A stretch of 64,000 nucleotides of DNA from Spiribacter halobius (GTDB lineage Bacteria > Pseudomonadota > Gammaproteobacteria > Nitrococcales > Nitrococcaceae). How positions within the stretch are numbered: the stretch's first letter is position 1; each line of letters opens with the position of its first letter. The position numbers and the translations under genes were made by a program. Under the pieces are notes generated by a model that made no database searches, was not told the DNA's origin, and saw only the letters and a program-made list of their open reading frames with translations. This document shows positions 17,532 through 30,834 of this stretch, in pieces. The DNA is taken from NCBI RefSeq assembly GCF_020883455.1, contig NZ_CP086615.1, positions 1,736,001 through 1,800,000 of the forward strand, written 5' to 3'.

Positions 17532-19421
17532 ATGGACGCTGATGCCGCCGCCAGCGTGCGCGCTTTCCTCGAGGCCCATGCGCCCTTCGACGGTCTGCTG
17601 CCGCGCCATCGCCAGTATTTCGCCGAACACTGCGAGCAGCGGGACTACGCGCCGGGGGAGGTGATCCTCGAGCCGCGCATGGGGCGGGTAAGCCATTTCC
17701 ACCTGGTGGCCGCGGGCCGCGTCCGGGGCGAACGCCCCGACATCGGCGACGACGGCAGCGAGGCATTCGAGCTCGGCGAGGGGGATACCTTCCCCATGGC
17801 CGCGCTGCTCGGGGAGCGGGCGACCAGAACGGTCTACCGGGCCGAGGATGCCGTGCGCTGTTACCGGCTCGCCCGCGAGCACTTCGAGCGCCTGTTCACC
17901 GAGAGCCCGGCGTTTCGGGACTACTGCATCCGCGGCGTGAGCAGCCTGCTCGAGCAGGTGCAGCAGGACATCCAGCGTGGCGCGGCACGCAGCCTCGGCA
18001 GCGAATCCACCCTGGACATGCCGCTGGCGCGACTGATGCGGGCCGAGCCGCTGAGCTGCCCCCCCGAGCTCAGCGTGCGCGAGGCGGTGGAGCGCATGCA
18101 TGCGCGCAAGGTCGGCAGCATGGTCGTGGTGGACGAGGCGCAGCGCCCGGTCGGCATCTTCACGCTGCACGACCTGCGGGCCCTGATCGCCGCCCGCGCC
18201 GACCTGGAGGCGCCCATCGGCTCCGTGATGACGCCGCGCCCCTGCTGCCTGTCCGCCGAGACCTATGCCTTCGAGGCGGTGGTGGAGATGGCCCAGCGGC
18301 ATATCCGCCACGTGGTGGTCACCGAGGGGGAGCGCCTCGTCGGCGTCGTCTCCGAGCGTGATCTCTTCGCGCTGCAGCGGATCAACGTCGTGCACCTGAT
18401 GCGCGCGGTGGCCCGGGCCGAGAGCCTGGACAGGCTGGTGGCCGCCCGCGGCGACATCAGCCGGCTGATCGACGGCATGATGGCCCACGGCGCCGGCGTC
18501 GAGCAGATGACCCGCATCATCACCCTGCTCAATGACCGTACCGTCTCCCGGGTCATCGAGCTCTGCCTCGCCGAAGAGGACGACCCCGGCGTGCCGTTTA
18601 CCTGGATTGCCTTCGGCAGCGAGGGGCGCAGCGAGCAGACGCTGGTGACCGATCAGGACAACGCCATTCTCTTCGACCCCGGCAGCGAGGACACCGTCGC
18701 CGTGCGCCAGCGGCTGCTGCCCATTGCCCGGCGCATCAACGAGGCGCTGGACCGCTGCGGCTTCCCGCTCTGCAAGGGCAACATCATGGCGAGCAACCCG
18801 CGTCTTTGCCTGAGCTTCGCCGAGTGGGAGGAGGCGTTCCGCCGCATCGTGGCGAGCGCCACGCCGGAGCATCTGCTGGATTCCACCATTTACTTCGACT
18901 TCCGCCCGGTGTGGGGTGATATCGCCTTCGGTGAGCATCTGCATCAGCGGGTGCTCGCCATGGCCTCGGGTAACAGCCTGTTCCTGCATACGCTGGCGGG
19001 CAACGCGCTGTCCGTGAAGCCGCCGCTCGGCGTCTTCCGGGACTTCGTCACCGAGCGCGATCCCAAGGACGACGTCCACCGGCTCGATCTCAAGATCCGC
19101 GGGCTGACGCCGTTCGTCGATGGCGCCCGGGTGCTCTGCCTGCAGGCCGGTATCGAGGAGACCAATACACCGGAGCGCTTCGCCCGCCTGGCCGAAGCGG
19201 AGGCAATCCGCGGCGAGGAGGCGGAAGCGTTCACGCGCTCCTTCGCCTTCGTCCAGCTGCTGCGCATGCGTGAGCACCAGCGCCAGGCCGCCGCCGGCCT
19301 GCCCATGCACAACCGCCTAGACCCGGAGACCCTCAACCCGATGGACCGGCGCATCCTCAAGGAGGCCTTCCGCCAGGCCCGCCGGCTCCAGCGCAAGCTG
19401 GAGATCCGCTTTCACCTGTAG
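17532..19421 (+). CDS. cNMP-binding/CBS/nucleotidyltransferase (DUF294) signalling protein
   Basis: 629 aa. A cyclic-nucleotide-binding-like domain occupies about 20-130. A CBS pair occupies about 160-280 (MRAEPLSCPPELSVREAVERM, then VMTPRPCCLS). A DUF294 putative nucleotidyltransferase has the motif GSEGRSEQTLVTDQDNAI at 362-379, with the DxD-like TDQDN, followed by the DUF294 C-terminal helical domain. GlnD-like nucleotidyl transfer to a protein is suspected for the family but not shown. ATG 17532 was chosen over an upstream in-frame start because GGGAG precedes it and the conserved part begins there. It is divergent from the receiver/exonuclease/kinase genes, a neighbourhood conserved with MxtR/CrbS systems. 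The stop codon lies inside a 17-bp perfect hairpin. Confidence 0.9.
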   Translation: MDADAAASVRAFLEAHAPFDGLLPRHRQYFAEHCEQRDYAPGEVILEPRMGRVSHFHLVAAGRVRGERPDIGDDGSEAFELGEGDTFPMAALLGERATRTVYRAEDAVRCYRLAREHFERLFTESPAFRDYCIRGVSSLLEQVQQDIQRGAARSLGSESTLDMPLARLMRAEPLSCPPELSVREAVERMHARKVGSMVVVDEAQRPVGIFTLHDLRALIAARADLEAPIGSVMTPRPCCLSAETYAFEAVVEMAQRHIRHVVVTEGERLVGVVSERDLFALQRINVVHLMRAVARAESLDRLVAARGDISRLIDGMMAHGAGVEQMTRIITLLNDRTVSRVIELCLAEEDDPGVPFTWIAFGSEGRSEQTLVTDQDNAILFDPGSEDTVAVRQRLLPIARRINEALDRCGFPLCKGNIMASNPRLCLSFAEWEEAFRRIVASATPEHLLDSTIYFDFRPVWGDIAFGEHLHQRVLAMASGNSLFLHTLAGNALSVKPPLGVFRDFVTERDPKDDVHRLDLKIRGLTPFVDGARVLCLQAGIEETNTPERFARLAEAEAIRGEEAEAFTRSFAFVQLLRMREHQRQAAAGLPMHNRLDPETLNPMDRRILKEAFRQARRLQRKLEIRFHL

Positions 19422-19445
19422 CGCCCAGCGCTACAGGTGAAAGCG
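19407..19445 (+). terminator. 17-bp perfect hairpin spanning the DUF294 stop codon
   Basis: Arms 19407-19423 and 19429-19445 are exact complements around the loop CCCAG. The left arm contains the last four sense codons and TAG. No T-tract follows, so termination would be atypical; it may stabilise the 3' end. Confidence 0.5.
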
Positions 19446-19450
19446 AGTGG

Positions 19451-19490
19451 CAAGTAACAAGTAACAAGTTGCAAGTTGCAAGTTGCAAGT
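19451..19490 (+). repeat. tandem heptanucleotide array (CAAGTAA/CAAGTTG)
   Basis: Five and a half head-to-tail 7-bp units: CAAGTAA twice, CAAGTTG three times, then CAAGT. The same unit occurs inverted at 19586-19610. Confidence 0.9.
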
Positions 19491-19585
19491 GGGCGATGAG
19501 AAATGCCGGGAGACAGGGCGCAAATAACGAGGCGTGAGCGGGATCGCTAGTGGCCGTGCCGTCGCGAGGCCGCCTCCCCATCTCG

Positions 19586-19610
19586 CTTGCAACTTGCAAC
19601 TTGTAACTTG
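19586..19610 (-). repeat. inverted copy of the CAAGTTG heptanucleotide array
   Basis: On the minus strand it reads CAAGTTA, CAAGTTG, CAAGTTG, CAAG. Together with 19451-19490 it forms a long inverted repeat around about 95 bp of non-coding DNA. Confidence 0.88.
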
Positions 19611-19643
19611 CTACTCGGAGCGACTGCCGACTCAGGAAAAAGC

Positions 19644-20522
19644 CTAGACCTCGCCACCATCGCTCAGCAGCGCCTTCAGCAACTGATTGGGAAAACGTCT
19701 CCGCATGGCCACGGCGTAGAAGGTCTCGGCGATGCCGGGGAGGCGGTCCGCCTCCACCAGCGTGCCCTGGGCGAGCTCGTCGCGTACGACGATCGGCGGG
19801 AGGATGGCGAGGCCGACGTCGGCGCGGCCGAGCAGTCGCATCATGGCCATGTCGTCCACCTCGGCGGCGATCCTCGGTGCCACGCCCAGGCGGTCGGTGA
19901 GGGCGTCGAAGCCGCTGCGCACGCTGCTGCCCGGGGTCGGCAGCACCACCGGATGGTGGCGCAGCAGCGCGTCCAGCGGGCCGCCGCCGGCGAGCCGCTG
20001 CGGCGTGCCCACAAGGCTCACCGGCTGCTCGTCGAGCCGGTGCACGAGGAATCGGGTGCGGGCGTCCGCCGGCGGCGGCCGGTTGCTGAGGACAACGTCC
20101 AGGGTAAGCGCCTGCAGCTCGGCGAGCAGTTCCGCCTGACTCCCCGAGCGCAGCACCAGGTCCACGTCCTCCCGCCCGAGCAGCGGGCGCAGGAAGCTGA
20201 TCTGGAAATTGCGCGAGAGCGTGGCCAGGGCGCCGACGCGCAGCGCCTGCCGGGCCTCGCCGGTCTGACGCAGGGTCGCCAGCAGCTCGGTGCCGGTGGC
20301 GAAGATCGCGTCGGCGTGGTCCAGGGCAATGCGTCCGGCCTCGGTGAGGTGCAGGCCGCGGCCGCGGCGCTCGAACAGGTCATGACCGAGGCGATCCTCC
20401 AGCTTGCGGATCTGCACCGAGAGTGCGGACTGGGACAGATTCAGCCGCTCTGCGGCCCGGGTCAGGCTGCCCTCGTGGGCCACCGCGTGGAAATAGCGCA
20501 AATGCTGAAGGTTGAGGTTCAT
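19644..20522 (-). CDS. LysR-family regulator, NhaR-like, divergent from dabBA
   Basis: 292 aa. The HTH is at 1-60 (MNLNLQHLRYFHAVAHEGSL, AAERLNLSQSALSVQIRKLE), followed by the marker LFERRGRGLHLTEAG and a periplasmic-binding-like effector domain. The N-terminus resembles the NhaR branch more than typical CysB or CbbR proteins. ATG 20522 was preferred over an upstream in-frame ATG because it aligns with family starts. It lies divergent to dabB with 200 bp between, holding a perfect dyad at 20544-20562. LysR regulators next to DAB genes usually respond to inorganic-carbon supply, so control of dabBA is a strong inference. The effector is unknown. Confidence 0.88.
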   Translation of the reverse strand: MNLNLQHLRYFHAVAHEGSLTRAAERLNLSQSALSVQIRKLEDRLGHDLFERRGRGLHLTEAGRIALDHADAIFATGTELLATLRQTGEARQALRVGALATLSRNFQISFLRPLLGREDVDLVLRSGSQAELLAELQALTLDVVLSNRPPPADARTRFLVHRLDEQPVSLVGTPQRLAGGGPLDALLRHHPVVLPTPGSSVRSGFDALTDRLGVAPRIAAEVDDMAMMRLLGRADVGLAILPPIVVRDELAQGTLVEADRLPGIAETFYAVAMRRRFPNQLLKALLSDGGEV

Positions 20523-20543
20523 TACGGATAGCCTGGGTTGCAT

Positions 20544-20562
20544 CGTTCGATTTTATCGAACG
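20544..20562. promoter_or_regulatory. inverted-repeat operator between lysR and dabB
   Basis: CGTTCGAT-TTT-ATCGAACG is a perfect 8-bp dyad, of the T-N11-A type expected for LysR proteins. It lies 22 bp from the lysR start and about 160 bp before dabB. Confidence 0.6.
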
Positions 20563-20684
20563 AAACAGGTAGAACAATGAATTTTTTATGCGGCTCCGCG
20601 CTGGTACTGTCTGCGCGGTGCCGGCCCGTCGGGGCGCCTGATCCCGGCTGACCGAGGCGAATTCGAGACCTCGCGGGCCGCGCA

Positions 20685-20715
20685 CGGGCAACGGGCACTG
20701 GGCACTGGGCACTGG
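20685..20715 (+). repeat. tandem heptanucleotide array (CGGGCAA/TGGGCAC)
   Basis: The units are CGGGCAA, CGGGCAC, TGGGCAC, TGGGCAC, then TGG. The array ends at the Shine-Dalgarno sequence of dabB (AAGGAG, 20717-20722). Confidence 0.85.
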
Positions 20716-20722
20716 TAAGGAG

Positions 20723-22306
20723 ATGACCTTGAACACCGCCTGGCTTGTCGCACTGGCGCCGGGGCTGCTGCTAGCGGCCGCGGCCCTGGCTTTCCGAGAC
20801 CGCGCGCTGCGCCCGCGGCGTGCGCCGCGAGCGGTGGAGACTGCGGCCGTGCTCGCATTCGCCTGTGTCGCCCTGGCGGCCGTGGCCCTGGTGGGCGCGG
20901 GGTCGGTGACCTTCGGCCCGAGCCTCGCGGGGCTCGGTCTGACCCTGCGCGTGGACGTGGTGACGATCACGCTGCTGCTGCTGGTCACCTTCATCGGCTG
21001 GGTGGTGCTGCGCTACTCGGCCACCTACCTTGACGGTGAGCCCCGGCAGGGTCCCTTTCTGGGCTGGATGAGTGCCACCCTCGCCGCAGTGATGCTGCTG
21101 GTGAGCGCGGGTGATCTGCTCATGCTGCTGCTGGCCTGGGTCGCGACCAGCCTGACACTGCACCGCCTGCTGCTGTTCTACCCGCAGCGCCGGGCGGCCC
21201 GCCGGGCGGCGCGCAAGAAGTGGCTGGTGGCGCGCGCCGGGGACGTCGCCCTGGGCCTCGCCGCAGTGCTGCTGTGGCTGGCCACCGGCACCGGGGAGAT
21301 CACGGCCATCGGCAGCGCGGCGGATGCGAGCGGTCCGATGGTCATCCTCGCAGCGGGACTGCTGGCCCTGGCGGCGGTGCTCAAGTCCGCCCAGTTCCCC
21401 ACCCACGGCTGGCTCACCGAGGTGATGGAGGCGCCGACGCCTGTGTCCGCGCTGCTGCATGCCGGCGTGGTCAACGCCGGCGGCGTGCTGCTCATCCGTT
21501 TCGCCGATGTCATGCTGGCGGCGCCGGGCGTGCTTGCCGTGCTCGCCATGGTCGGCGGCTTCACGGCGCTGGCCGGGGGGCTGGTCATGCTCACCCAGAG
21601 CGCGGTGAAGACCTCCCTCGCCTGGTCCACCATCGCGCAGATGGGCTTCATGATGTTCCAGTGCGGCCTCGGGCTGTTCGCCCTGGCGCTGCTGCACATC
21701 GTCGCCCACTCCCTGTACAAGGCCCACGCCTTTCTCGGCGCCGGTGGCGCAGTGGAGCAGGTGGCGGCCAACCGCCGGCCCGGGCCGGTTGCCGTGCCCA
21801 GTGGCCGCGCGGTGTTGCGCTCCTTCCTGCTGGCGCTCGCCATCTACGCGGTCATCGGTCTGCTCTTCGGTGTCGAGAGCAAGTCGCCGCAGGCCATTGC
21901 CCTTGGCGCCATACTCATCTTCGGCGTCGCCTATCTCATCGCCCAGGGCCTTGCGGACGCCGCCCCCTGGGCCCTCACCCGGCGCACCGTGCTGGCGTCG
22001 GGGGCCGCCGCGGTGAGCTATTTCGCCCTGCAGACAGGCACCGAGTGGCTGGTGGCGGGCACGCTGCCGGCAACTCCGCCGCCCGGCCCCCTGGAGTGGG
22101 CGCTGATCGTCCTCGCGCTGGTGAGCTTCGGGACCGTCGCTGTGGCCCAGGCCCTGTTCCCGCTCTGGGCGGGGCACCCGGCGGCGGCCGGGCTGCGGGT
22201 GCACCTGGTCAATGGCCTCTATGCCAATGCCGTGTTCGACCGTCTCATCGGCGGCTGGTCCCACGCCTTCCATGATCGCCAGGGAGGGCTGCCTCATGAC
22301 CGCTGA
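20723..22306 (+). CDS. dabB: inorganic carbon transporter subunit DabB (NuoL/NDH-1 antiporter-like)
   Basis: 527 aa polytopic membrane protein of the proton-conducting NuoL/MrpA family. It has about 13-14 membrane helices and the lysine-bearing segment [29 protein letters not shown], as in proton-translocating subunits. There are no other complex I genes nearby. With dabA it forms the DAB system, in which proton flow through DabB is thought to drive CO2 hydration by DabA. AAGGAG abuts ATG 20723 with no spacer, so initiation may really occur at the in-frame TTG 20729, which has normal 6-bp spacing. It overlaps dabA by 11 bp. Confidence 0.9.
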   Translation: MTLNTAWLVALAPGLLLAAAALAFRDRALRPRRAPRAVETAAVLAFACVALAAVALVGAGSVTFGPSLAGLGLTLRVDVVTITLLLLVTFIGWVVLRYSATYLDGEPRQGPFLGWMSATLAAVMLLVSAGDLLMLLLAWVATSLTLHRLLLFYPQRRAARRAARKKWLVARAGDVALGLAAVLLWLATGTGEITAIGSAADASGPMVILAAGLLALAAVLKSAQFPTHGWLTEVMEAPTPVSALLHAGVVNAGGVLLIRFADVMLAAPGVLAVLAMVGGFTALAGGLVMLTQSAVKTSLAWSTIAQMGFMMFQCGLGLFALALLHIVAHSLYKAHAFLGAGGAVEQVAANRRPGPVAVPSGRAVLRSFLLALAIYAVIGLLFGVESKSPQAIALGAILIFGVAYLIAQGLADAAPWALTRRTVLASGAAAVSYFALQTGTEWLVAGTLPATPPPGPLEWALIVLALVSFGTVAVAQALFPLWAGHPAAAGLRVHLVNGLYANAVFDRLIGGWSHAFHDRQGGLPHDR

Positions 22307-24758
22307 GCACGGACTCGCCCCCGAGCAGACCCGCGCCGCCGTGGCGGCGGCGATCCGGCTCGTGCCGCCGCTCTGGCCACTCACCGGGAGCGTGGCGGTG
22401 AACCCGTTCCTCGGCCAGAGCATGGATGACCTGGCCTTCGCCTCCGTGCGGCTCGCCCGGGTGGCGGGCGAGCGGGCCGTCCCGGAGCGCGCCCTGCAGG
22501 CACGACGGCTGGCCAGCGGCGAGGTGAACGACAGCGACCTCGCCGCGGCCCTTGCCGCCCATCCGGAGCTCGGCGATCTCGATGTCGCCGGCCTGCGCGC
22601 CGCCGCCGAGCAGCCGAGGCCTGCCCCCGAGCCGCTGCCGACGGTGGCGGAGCTCGCCGGCGAGGCCTCCGGCATCGACTGGCCTGCGGTGGTGACGGAG
22701 CGGATCGGCGTATGGGCTGGCGGCTACTTCGACGAGGGCCAGGCGCTGTGGGCCGCGCCCCGGGGTCGCGGTGCCTATGCCGCCTGGCGTGCCTTCGCGA
22801 CCCGGGACCTTACCCCGGAGATTACCGGTCTGCGCAGCTTTGCCGCCTTCGTCGACGCAGCCCCCGAGCATGCCGAGGCAGCGCTGGCACGCAGCCTCCA
22901 CAGCCTGGGCGCCGGCGCCGCGGCATTGGAGACGCTCTGCCACCGGGCGCTTACCAGCCTCGGTGGCTGGGCGCAGCTCGGCCGCTGGCGGCTCTGGCAG
23001 GCCGAGCTTGCCGGCGGCAGCGACAACACGCTTTCGGACCTGCTGGCGGTGCGGCTGCTCTGGGAGGAGGCCCTGTTCTCGCAGTACCGCGATCGCATTG
23101 CCGAGCGCTGGTCGGAAGTCCTTGCGGCCTACGCGGAGCCGCCGCGGCCGGCGCGGGACGACCTCATCGACACGGTGCTCCAGGAGGCGGCCGAGCGCGC
23201 CGCCCAGCGCCGGCTGGGATCCGTGCTGACGGCGGCGCCCGCGGCCACCCCGGAGCACACCCGGCCCGAGCTGCAGGCGGCCTTCTGCATCGATGTCCGC
23301 TCGGAGCGCTTCCGGCGCGCGCTGGAGGGGGTCGCACCGGCCTGCGAGACCATCGGCTTCGCCGGGTTCTTCGGCCTGCCCCTGGCGCACCGGCGCTTCG
23401 GCTCCATCCTCGAGGAGGCCCGGCTGCCGGCGCTGCTGGCGCCTGCGGTGCATTCGTCGCCGGGCGTGGAAGAGGCAGCGGAAGGCCGTGCCCGCATCGT
23501 CGCCCGGGCCCGGCGTGCCTGGGGCCGATTCCGGCTCGCGGCGGTTTCCTCGTTCGCCTTCGTCGAGGCTGCGGGGCCGCTGTACGGGTACAAGCTGGTG
23601 CGTGACAGCCTCGCCGCCGTAGGGCGGCGGCCGCCGCGGGAGCCACAGCCGGTGCTGGCGGATGAGGCCACGCGGCAGGCCCGGATCGGGCTCGCCGCCG
23701 GCATCCTGCGCGGCATGTCCCTCACTGAGGGCTTCGCACCCATGGTGCTGCTTGTCGGCCACGGTGCCAATGTGGTCAACAACCCCCATGCCAGCGCCCT
23801 GCACTGCGGCGCCTGCGGTGGCCAGAGCGGCGAGATCAACGCCCGTCTGGTGGCCGCGCTGCTGAACGCCCCGGACGTCCGGGGCGGACTGGCCGGGGAG
23901 GGCATCGAGATCCCCGACGACACCTGCTTCGTGCCCGGCCTCCATGACACCACCACGGACCAGGTCACCCTCTACACGGAGGACCTGCCGGCACCGCTCC
24001 CGGCCGCGAGCCGGGAGCGCCTGGAGGCCTGGCTGGCCGAGGCCGGAGATCGGGTGCGCACGGAGCGCGCCGGCACGCTGCCCCGGGTCGAACGGGCCCG
24101 CCATATCCTGCGTCGTGCCCGGGACTGGTCGGAGGTGCGACCGGAATGGGGGCTGGCCGGCTGCCGTGCCTTTGTCGCCGCACCGCGCGCGCGCACCGCC
24201 GGCCGCGCACTGAATGGCCAGGTGTTCCTGCACGACTACGACTGGCGTGCCGATGAGCGCTTCGGCGTGCTGGAGCTCCTGCTCACCGCCCCGGTGGTGG
24301 TGGCGAGCTGGATCTCGCTGCAGTACTACGGGTCCGCCGTGGCCCCGGAGACCTTCGGCGCCGGCAGCAAGCTGCTGCACAACGTCGTTGGCGGGATCGG
24401 CGTGCTCGAGGGCAATGGCGGCGTGCTGCGCGCCGGTCTGCCCTGGCAGTCGGTGCACGACGGTGAGCGGCTGGTGCACGACCCCCTGCGCCTGACCGTG
24501 GTCATCGAGGCCCCGCGCGAGGCCATCGCCGACGTGCTGCAGCGCCATCCCGAGGTGCAGGCGCTGTTCGACCAGCGCTGGCTTCACCTTCTGGTGCTCG
24601 ATGAGACGGGGCGTCTGGCGTGGCGTTACGCCGGCAACCGCCAGTGGATTCCGGCGGCCACGTCCGCAGACACCGACGCCGCAATGGCGAAGGGCGGACC
24701 GAGGCCGACGTCCACTGCGGAAAACGCGGACGTCGCGCGGGCACGGCGAGCCCCGTAG
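22296..24758 (+). CDS. dabA: inorganic carbon transporter subunit DabA (DUF2309)
   Basis: 820 aa, cytoplasm-facing partner of DabB with a beta-carbonic-anhydrase-like zinc site. The expected ligands are visible: C331 and D333 in [12 protein letters not shown]489 in LLVGHGANV and C504 in LHCGACGG. Family hallmarks include [16 protein letters not shown] at the N-terminus and EFYGSA-type text ([23 protein letters not shown]) near the C-terminus. ATG 22296 was chosen because it begins the conserved N-terminus and overlaps the dabB end by 11 bp. The pair suggests active CO2/bicarbonate accumulation for autotrophic or anaplerotic carboxylation. No RuBisCO or carboxysome genes are in the window. Confidence 0.94.
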   Translation: MTAEHGLAPEQTRAAVAAAIRLVPPLWPLTGSVAVNPFLGQSMDDLAFASVRLARVAGERAVPERALQARRLASGEVNDSDLAAALAAHPELGDLDVAGLRAAAEQPRPAPEPLPTVAELAGEASGIDWPAVVTERIGVWAGGYFDEGQALWAAPRGRGAYAAWRAFATRDLTPEITGLRSFAAFVDAAPEHAEAALARSLHSLGAGAAALETLCHRALTSLGGWAQLGRWRLWQAELAGGSDNTLSDLLAVRLLWEEALFSQYRDRIAERWSEVLAAYAEPPRPARDDLIDTVLQEAAERAAQRRLGSVLTAAPAATPEHTRPELQAAFCIDVRSERFRRALEGVAPACETIGFAGFFGLPLAHRRFGSILEEARLPALLAPAVHSSPGVEEAAEGRARIVARARRAWGRFRLAAVSSFAFVEAAGPLYGYKLVRDSLAAVGRRPPREPQPVLADEATRQARIGLAAGILRGMSLTEGFAPMVLLVGHGANVVNNPHASALHCGACGGQSGEINARLVAALLNAPDVRGGLAGEGIEIPDDTCFVPGLHDTTTDQVTLYTEDLPAPLPAASRERLEAWLAEAGDRVRTERAGTLPRVERARHILRRARDWSEVRPEWGLAGCRAFVAAPRARTAGRALNGQVFLHDYDWRADERFGVLELLLTAPVVVASWISLQYYGSAVAPETFGAGSKLLHNVVGGIGVLEGNGGVLRAGLPWQSVHDGERLVHDPLRLTVVIEAPREAIADVLQRHPEVQALFDQRWLHLLVLDETGRLAWRYAGNRQWIPAATSADTDAAMAKGGPRPTSTAENADVARARRAP

Positions 24759-24874
24759 CACGGCCGCTCACGGCGCGGACTGTGGCGGCGGCAGTCGACA
24801 GGGGATCCGCGGCCAGCGCCTCCACCCGCCTCGATCCCGCATGGCCGCGCCAGGTGCGCAAAGAGAACAAAAAG

Positions 24875-24910
24875 AAAGCCCCCGGCAGCCATGCTGCCGG
24901 GGGCTTTTTT
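24875..24910. terminator. bidirectional intrinsic terminator between dabA and the symporter
   Basis: A 14-bp stem, AAAGCCCCCGGCAG against CTGCCGGGGGCTTT, has A-rich and T-rich flanks on either side. It can serve dabA (plus) and the convergent symporter gene (minus). Confidence 0.9.
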
Positions 24911-24932
24911 CAGGCCGCCAGGCCGAGGCGCG

Positions 24933-26705
<1,773 letters not shown>

Positions 26706-26720
26706 GCCTGTGTCCCCCGC

Positions 26721-26987
26721 TTATTCCTCGTGCACGTCGTATTTGCGGTCCAAGGCGTTCATCTTGGCCACATACACGAAGATCAGCACGATGAAGGTGT
26801 AGATCGAGCCCTGCTGGGCGAACCAGAACCCAAGCGGGTAACCGCCGATGACGATGTTGTTGAGCGCCGGCGCGAGGAAAATCCCCAGGCCGAACGAGAC
26901 CGCGAACCAGATGATCAGCAGCGTGATCAGCAGCCTCACGTTCTCTTTCCAGTAGGCGATGGCCGCCTCTTCCTTCGATGAAGCCAT
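26721..26987 (-). CDS. symporter small subunit (DUF4212)
   Basis: 88 aa with two membrane helices (about 18-40 and 55-75). It has the family pattern YWKENVRLLITLLIIWFAVSFG, then GGYPLGFWFAQQGSIYTFIVLIFVY, and a short acidic tail. DUF4212 proteins always accompany VC_2705-type SSS symporters and are probably needed for assembly or activity. GAGGAG precedes the start. It is the first gene of a two-gene operon with the symporter, with a sigma54-like promoter and a GTTACC-N4-GTAAC motif upstream. Confidence 0.92.
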   Translation of the reverse strand: MASSKEEAAIAYWKENVRLLITLLIIWFAVSFGLGIFLAPALNNIVIGGYPLGFWFAQQGSIYTFIVLIFVYVAKMNALDRKYDVHEE

Positions 26988-27191
26988 ACTGAGCTCCTCC
27001 TCTTTCCGTCACTGACCGGACCCCCCTGGATACAGAGTCCGGCGCTTACGGTTGACGCGGGCGTTTCGGGCGTTCGGGCAGGGGGGTGACCGGACGCGAT
27101 CGGCGACCGGTGATCTCCTCCTCGAACGGGTGCGAGCCCCCGTCGTCTTATCGATCAGCCCCGTCCCGCGGAGCGATCGTCCCCTGCGAGC

Positions 27192-27207
27192 TGCAGGATT
27201 CGTGCAA
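27192..27207 (-). promoter_or_regulatory. sigma54-like promoter of the DUF4212-symporter operon
   Basis: On the minus strand it reads TTGCACG-AATC-CTGCA. Spacing equals the -24/-12 consensus TGGCACG-N4-TTGCA, with one mismatch in each box. It sits about 65-80 bp downstream of the shared activator motif. Confidence 0.4.
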
Positions 27208-27270
27208 GCCTGTGTGCCCTAGAGAAAACAACGGGTTGGCGTCCATCTCAGCCCTTACTTCCCTGTCCGC

Positions 27271-27285
27271 GTTACCGTTGGTAAC
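27271..27285 (-). promoter_or_regulatory. candidate CbrB-type activator site (symporter)
   Basis: The palindrome GTTACC-GTTG-GTAAC has the same arrangement as the site ahead of acs. The published CbrB recognition element in Pseudomonas is built from TGTTAC half-sites, which this matches. Confidence 0.55.
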
Positions 27286-27310
27286 GCTCATGCGTGTTGC
27301 GGGGTAACAT

Positions 27311-27340
27311 CGGGCCGGCAGCGCCATGGCTACCGGCCCG
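27311..27340 (-). terminator. hairpin after acs
   Basis: CGGGCCGGTAG pairs with CTGCCGGCCCG (minus-strand reading) over 11 bp with one G-U pair and an 8-base loop. It has no U-tract, so it is a weak or factor-assisted terminator at best. Confidence 0.4.
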
Positions 27341-27349
27341 GTTCGGAGG

Positions 27350-29287
<1,938 letters not shown>

Positions 29288-29324
29288 GCCGTTTCTCCTC
29301 CTGTCGATGTCTGAAAGTGTCCCC

Positions 29325-29340
29325 GGCGAAGGCCGTGCCG
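29325..29340 (-). promoter_or_regulatory. sigma54-like promoter of acs
   Basis: On the minus strand it reads CGGCACG-GCCT-TCGCC. It has GG-N10-GC spacing and only two departures from TGGCACG-N4-TTGC. The predicted start is about 27 nt before the acs ATG. Confidence 0.5.
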
Positions 29341-29475
29341 TCGCCGTCGGTCAACCATCCCCGCCCGGGTCGTTGTTGTTCTCGTCGCCTGGCTCCGAGC
29401 TTTCCCAACTTTAACAGACAGGCCGCGATTCGCCTGTCGTCGCGGGCGTCCCGCGGTATCTGAGTGCTACTGCGC

Positions 29476-29501
29476 GTAACAGACCGTTACCCTAAGTAAC
29501 A
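29476..29501 (-). promoter_or_regulatory. candidate CbrB-type activator site (acs)
   Basis: Three half-sites, GTAACA (29476), GTTAC (29486) and GTAACA (29496), are spaced exactly 10 bp apart. They include GTTACC-CTAA-GTAAC, the same composite motif found ahead of the symporter operon. The site lies about 150 bp upstream of the -24/-12 element. Confidence 0.6.
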
Positions 29502-29502
29502 A

Positions 29503-30826
<1,324 letters not shown>

Positions 30827-30834
<8 letters not shown>

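Larger units (their letters stand above)
26988..27349 (-). other. 363-bp control region of the symporter operon
   Basis: No gene is visible. On the minus strand it contains, in order, the acs 3' hairpin, a GTAACA half-site (27304-27309), the full motif GTTACC-N4-GTAAC (27271-27285), a sigma54-like element (27192-27207) and a leader of about 190 nt before the small-subunit start. Confidence 0.6.

Noticed and set aside
19451-19610. CRISPR array
   Set aside because: The repeat unit is 7 bp with no spacers and no cas genes nearby.
20723-22306. A complex I (nuo) or Mrp antiporter operon
   Set aside because: Only one NuoL-like gene is present and it overlaps a DUF2309 gene, which defines the DAB carbon transporter.
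22245-24761. 838-codon minus-strand frame opposite dabA
   Set aside because: DabA on the plus strand has its zinc-site residues; the antisense frame is chance.
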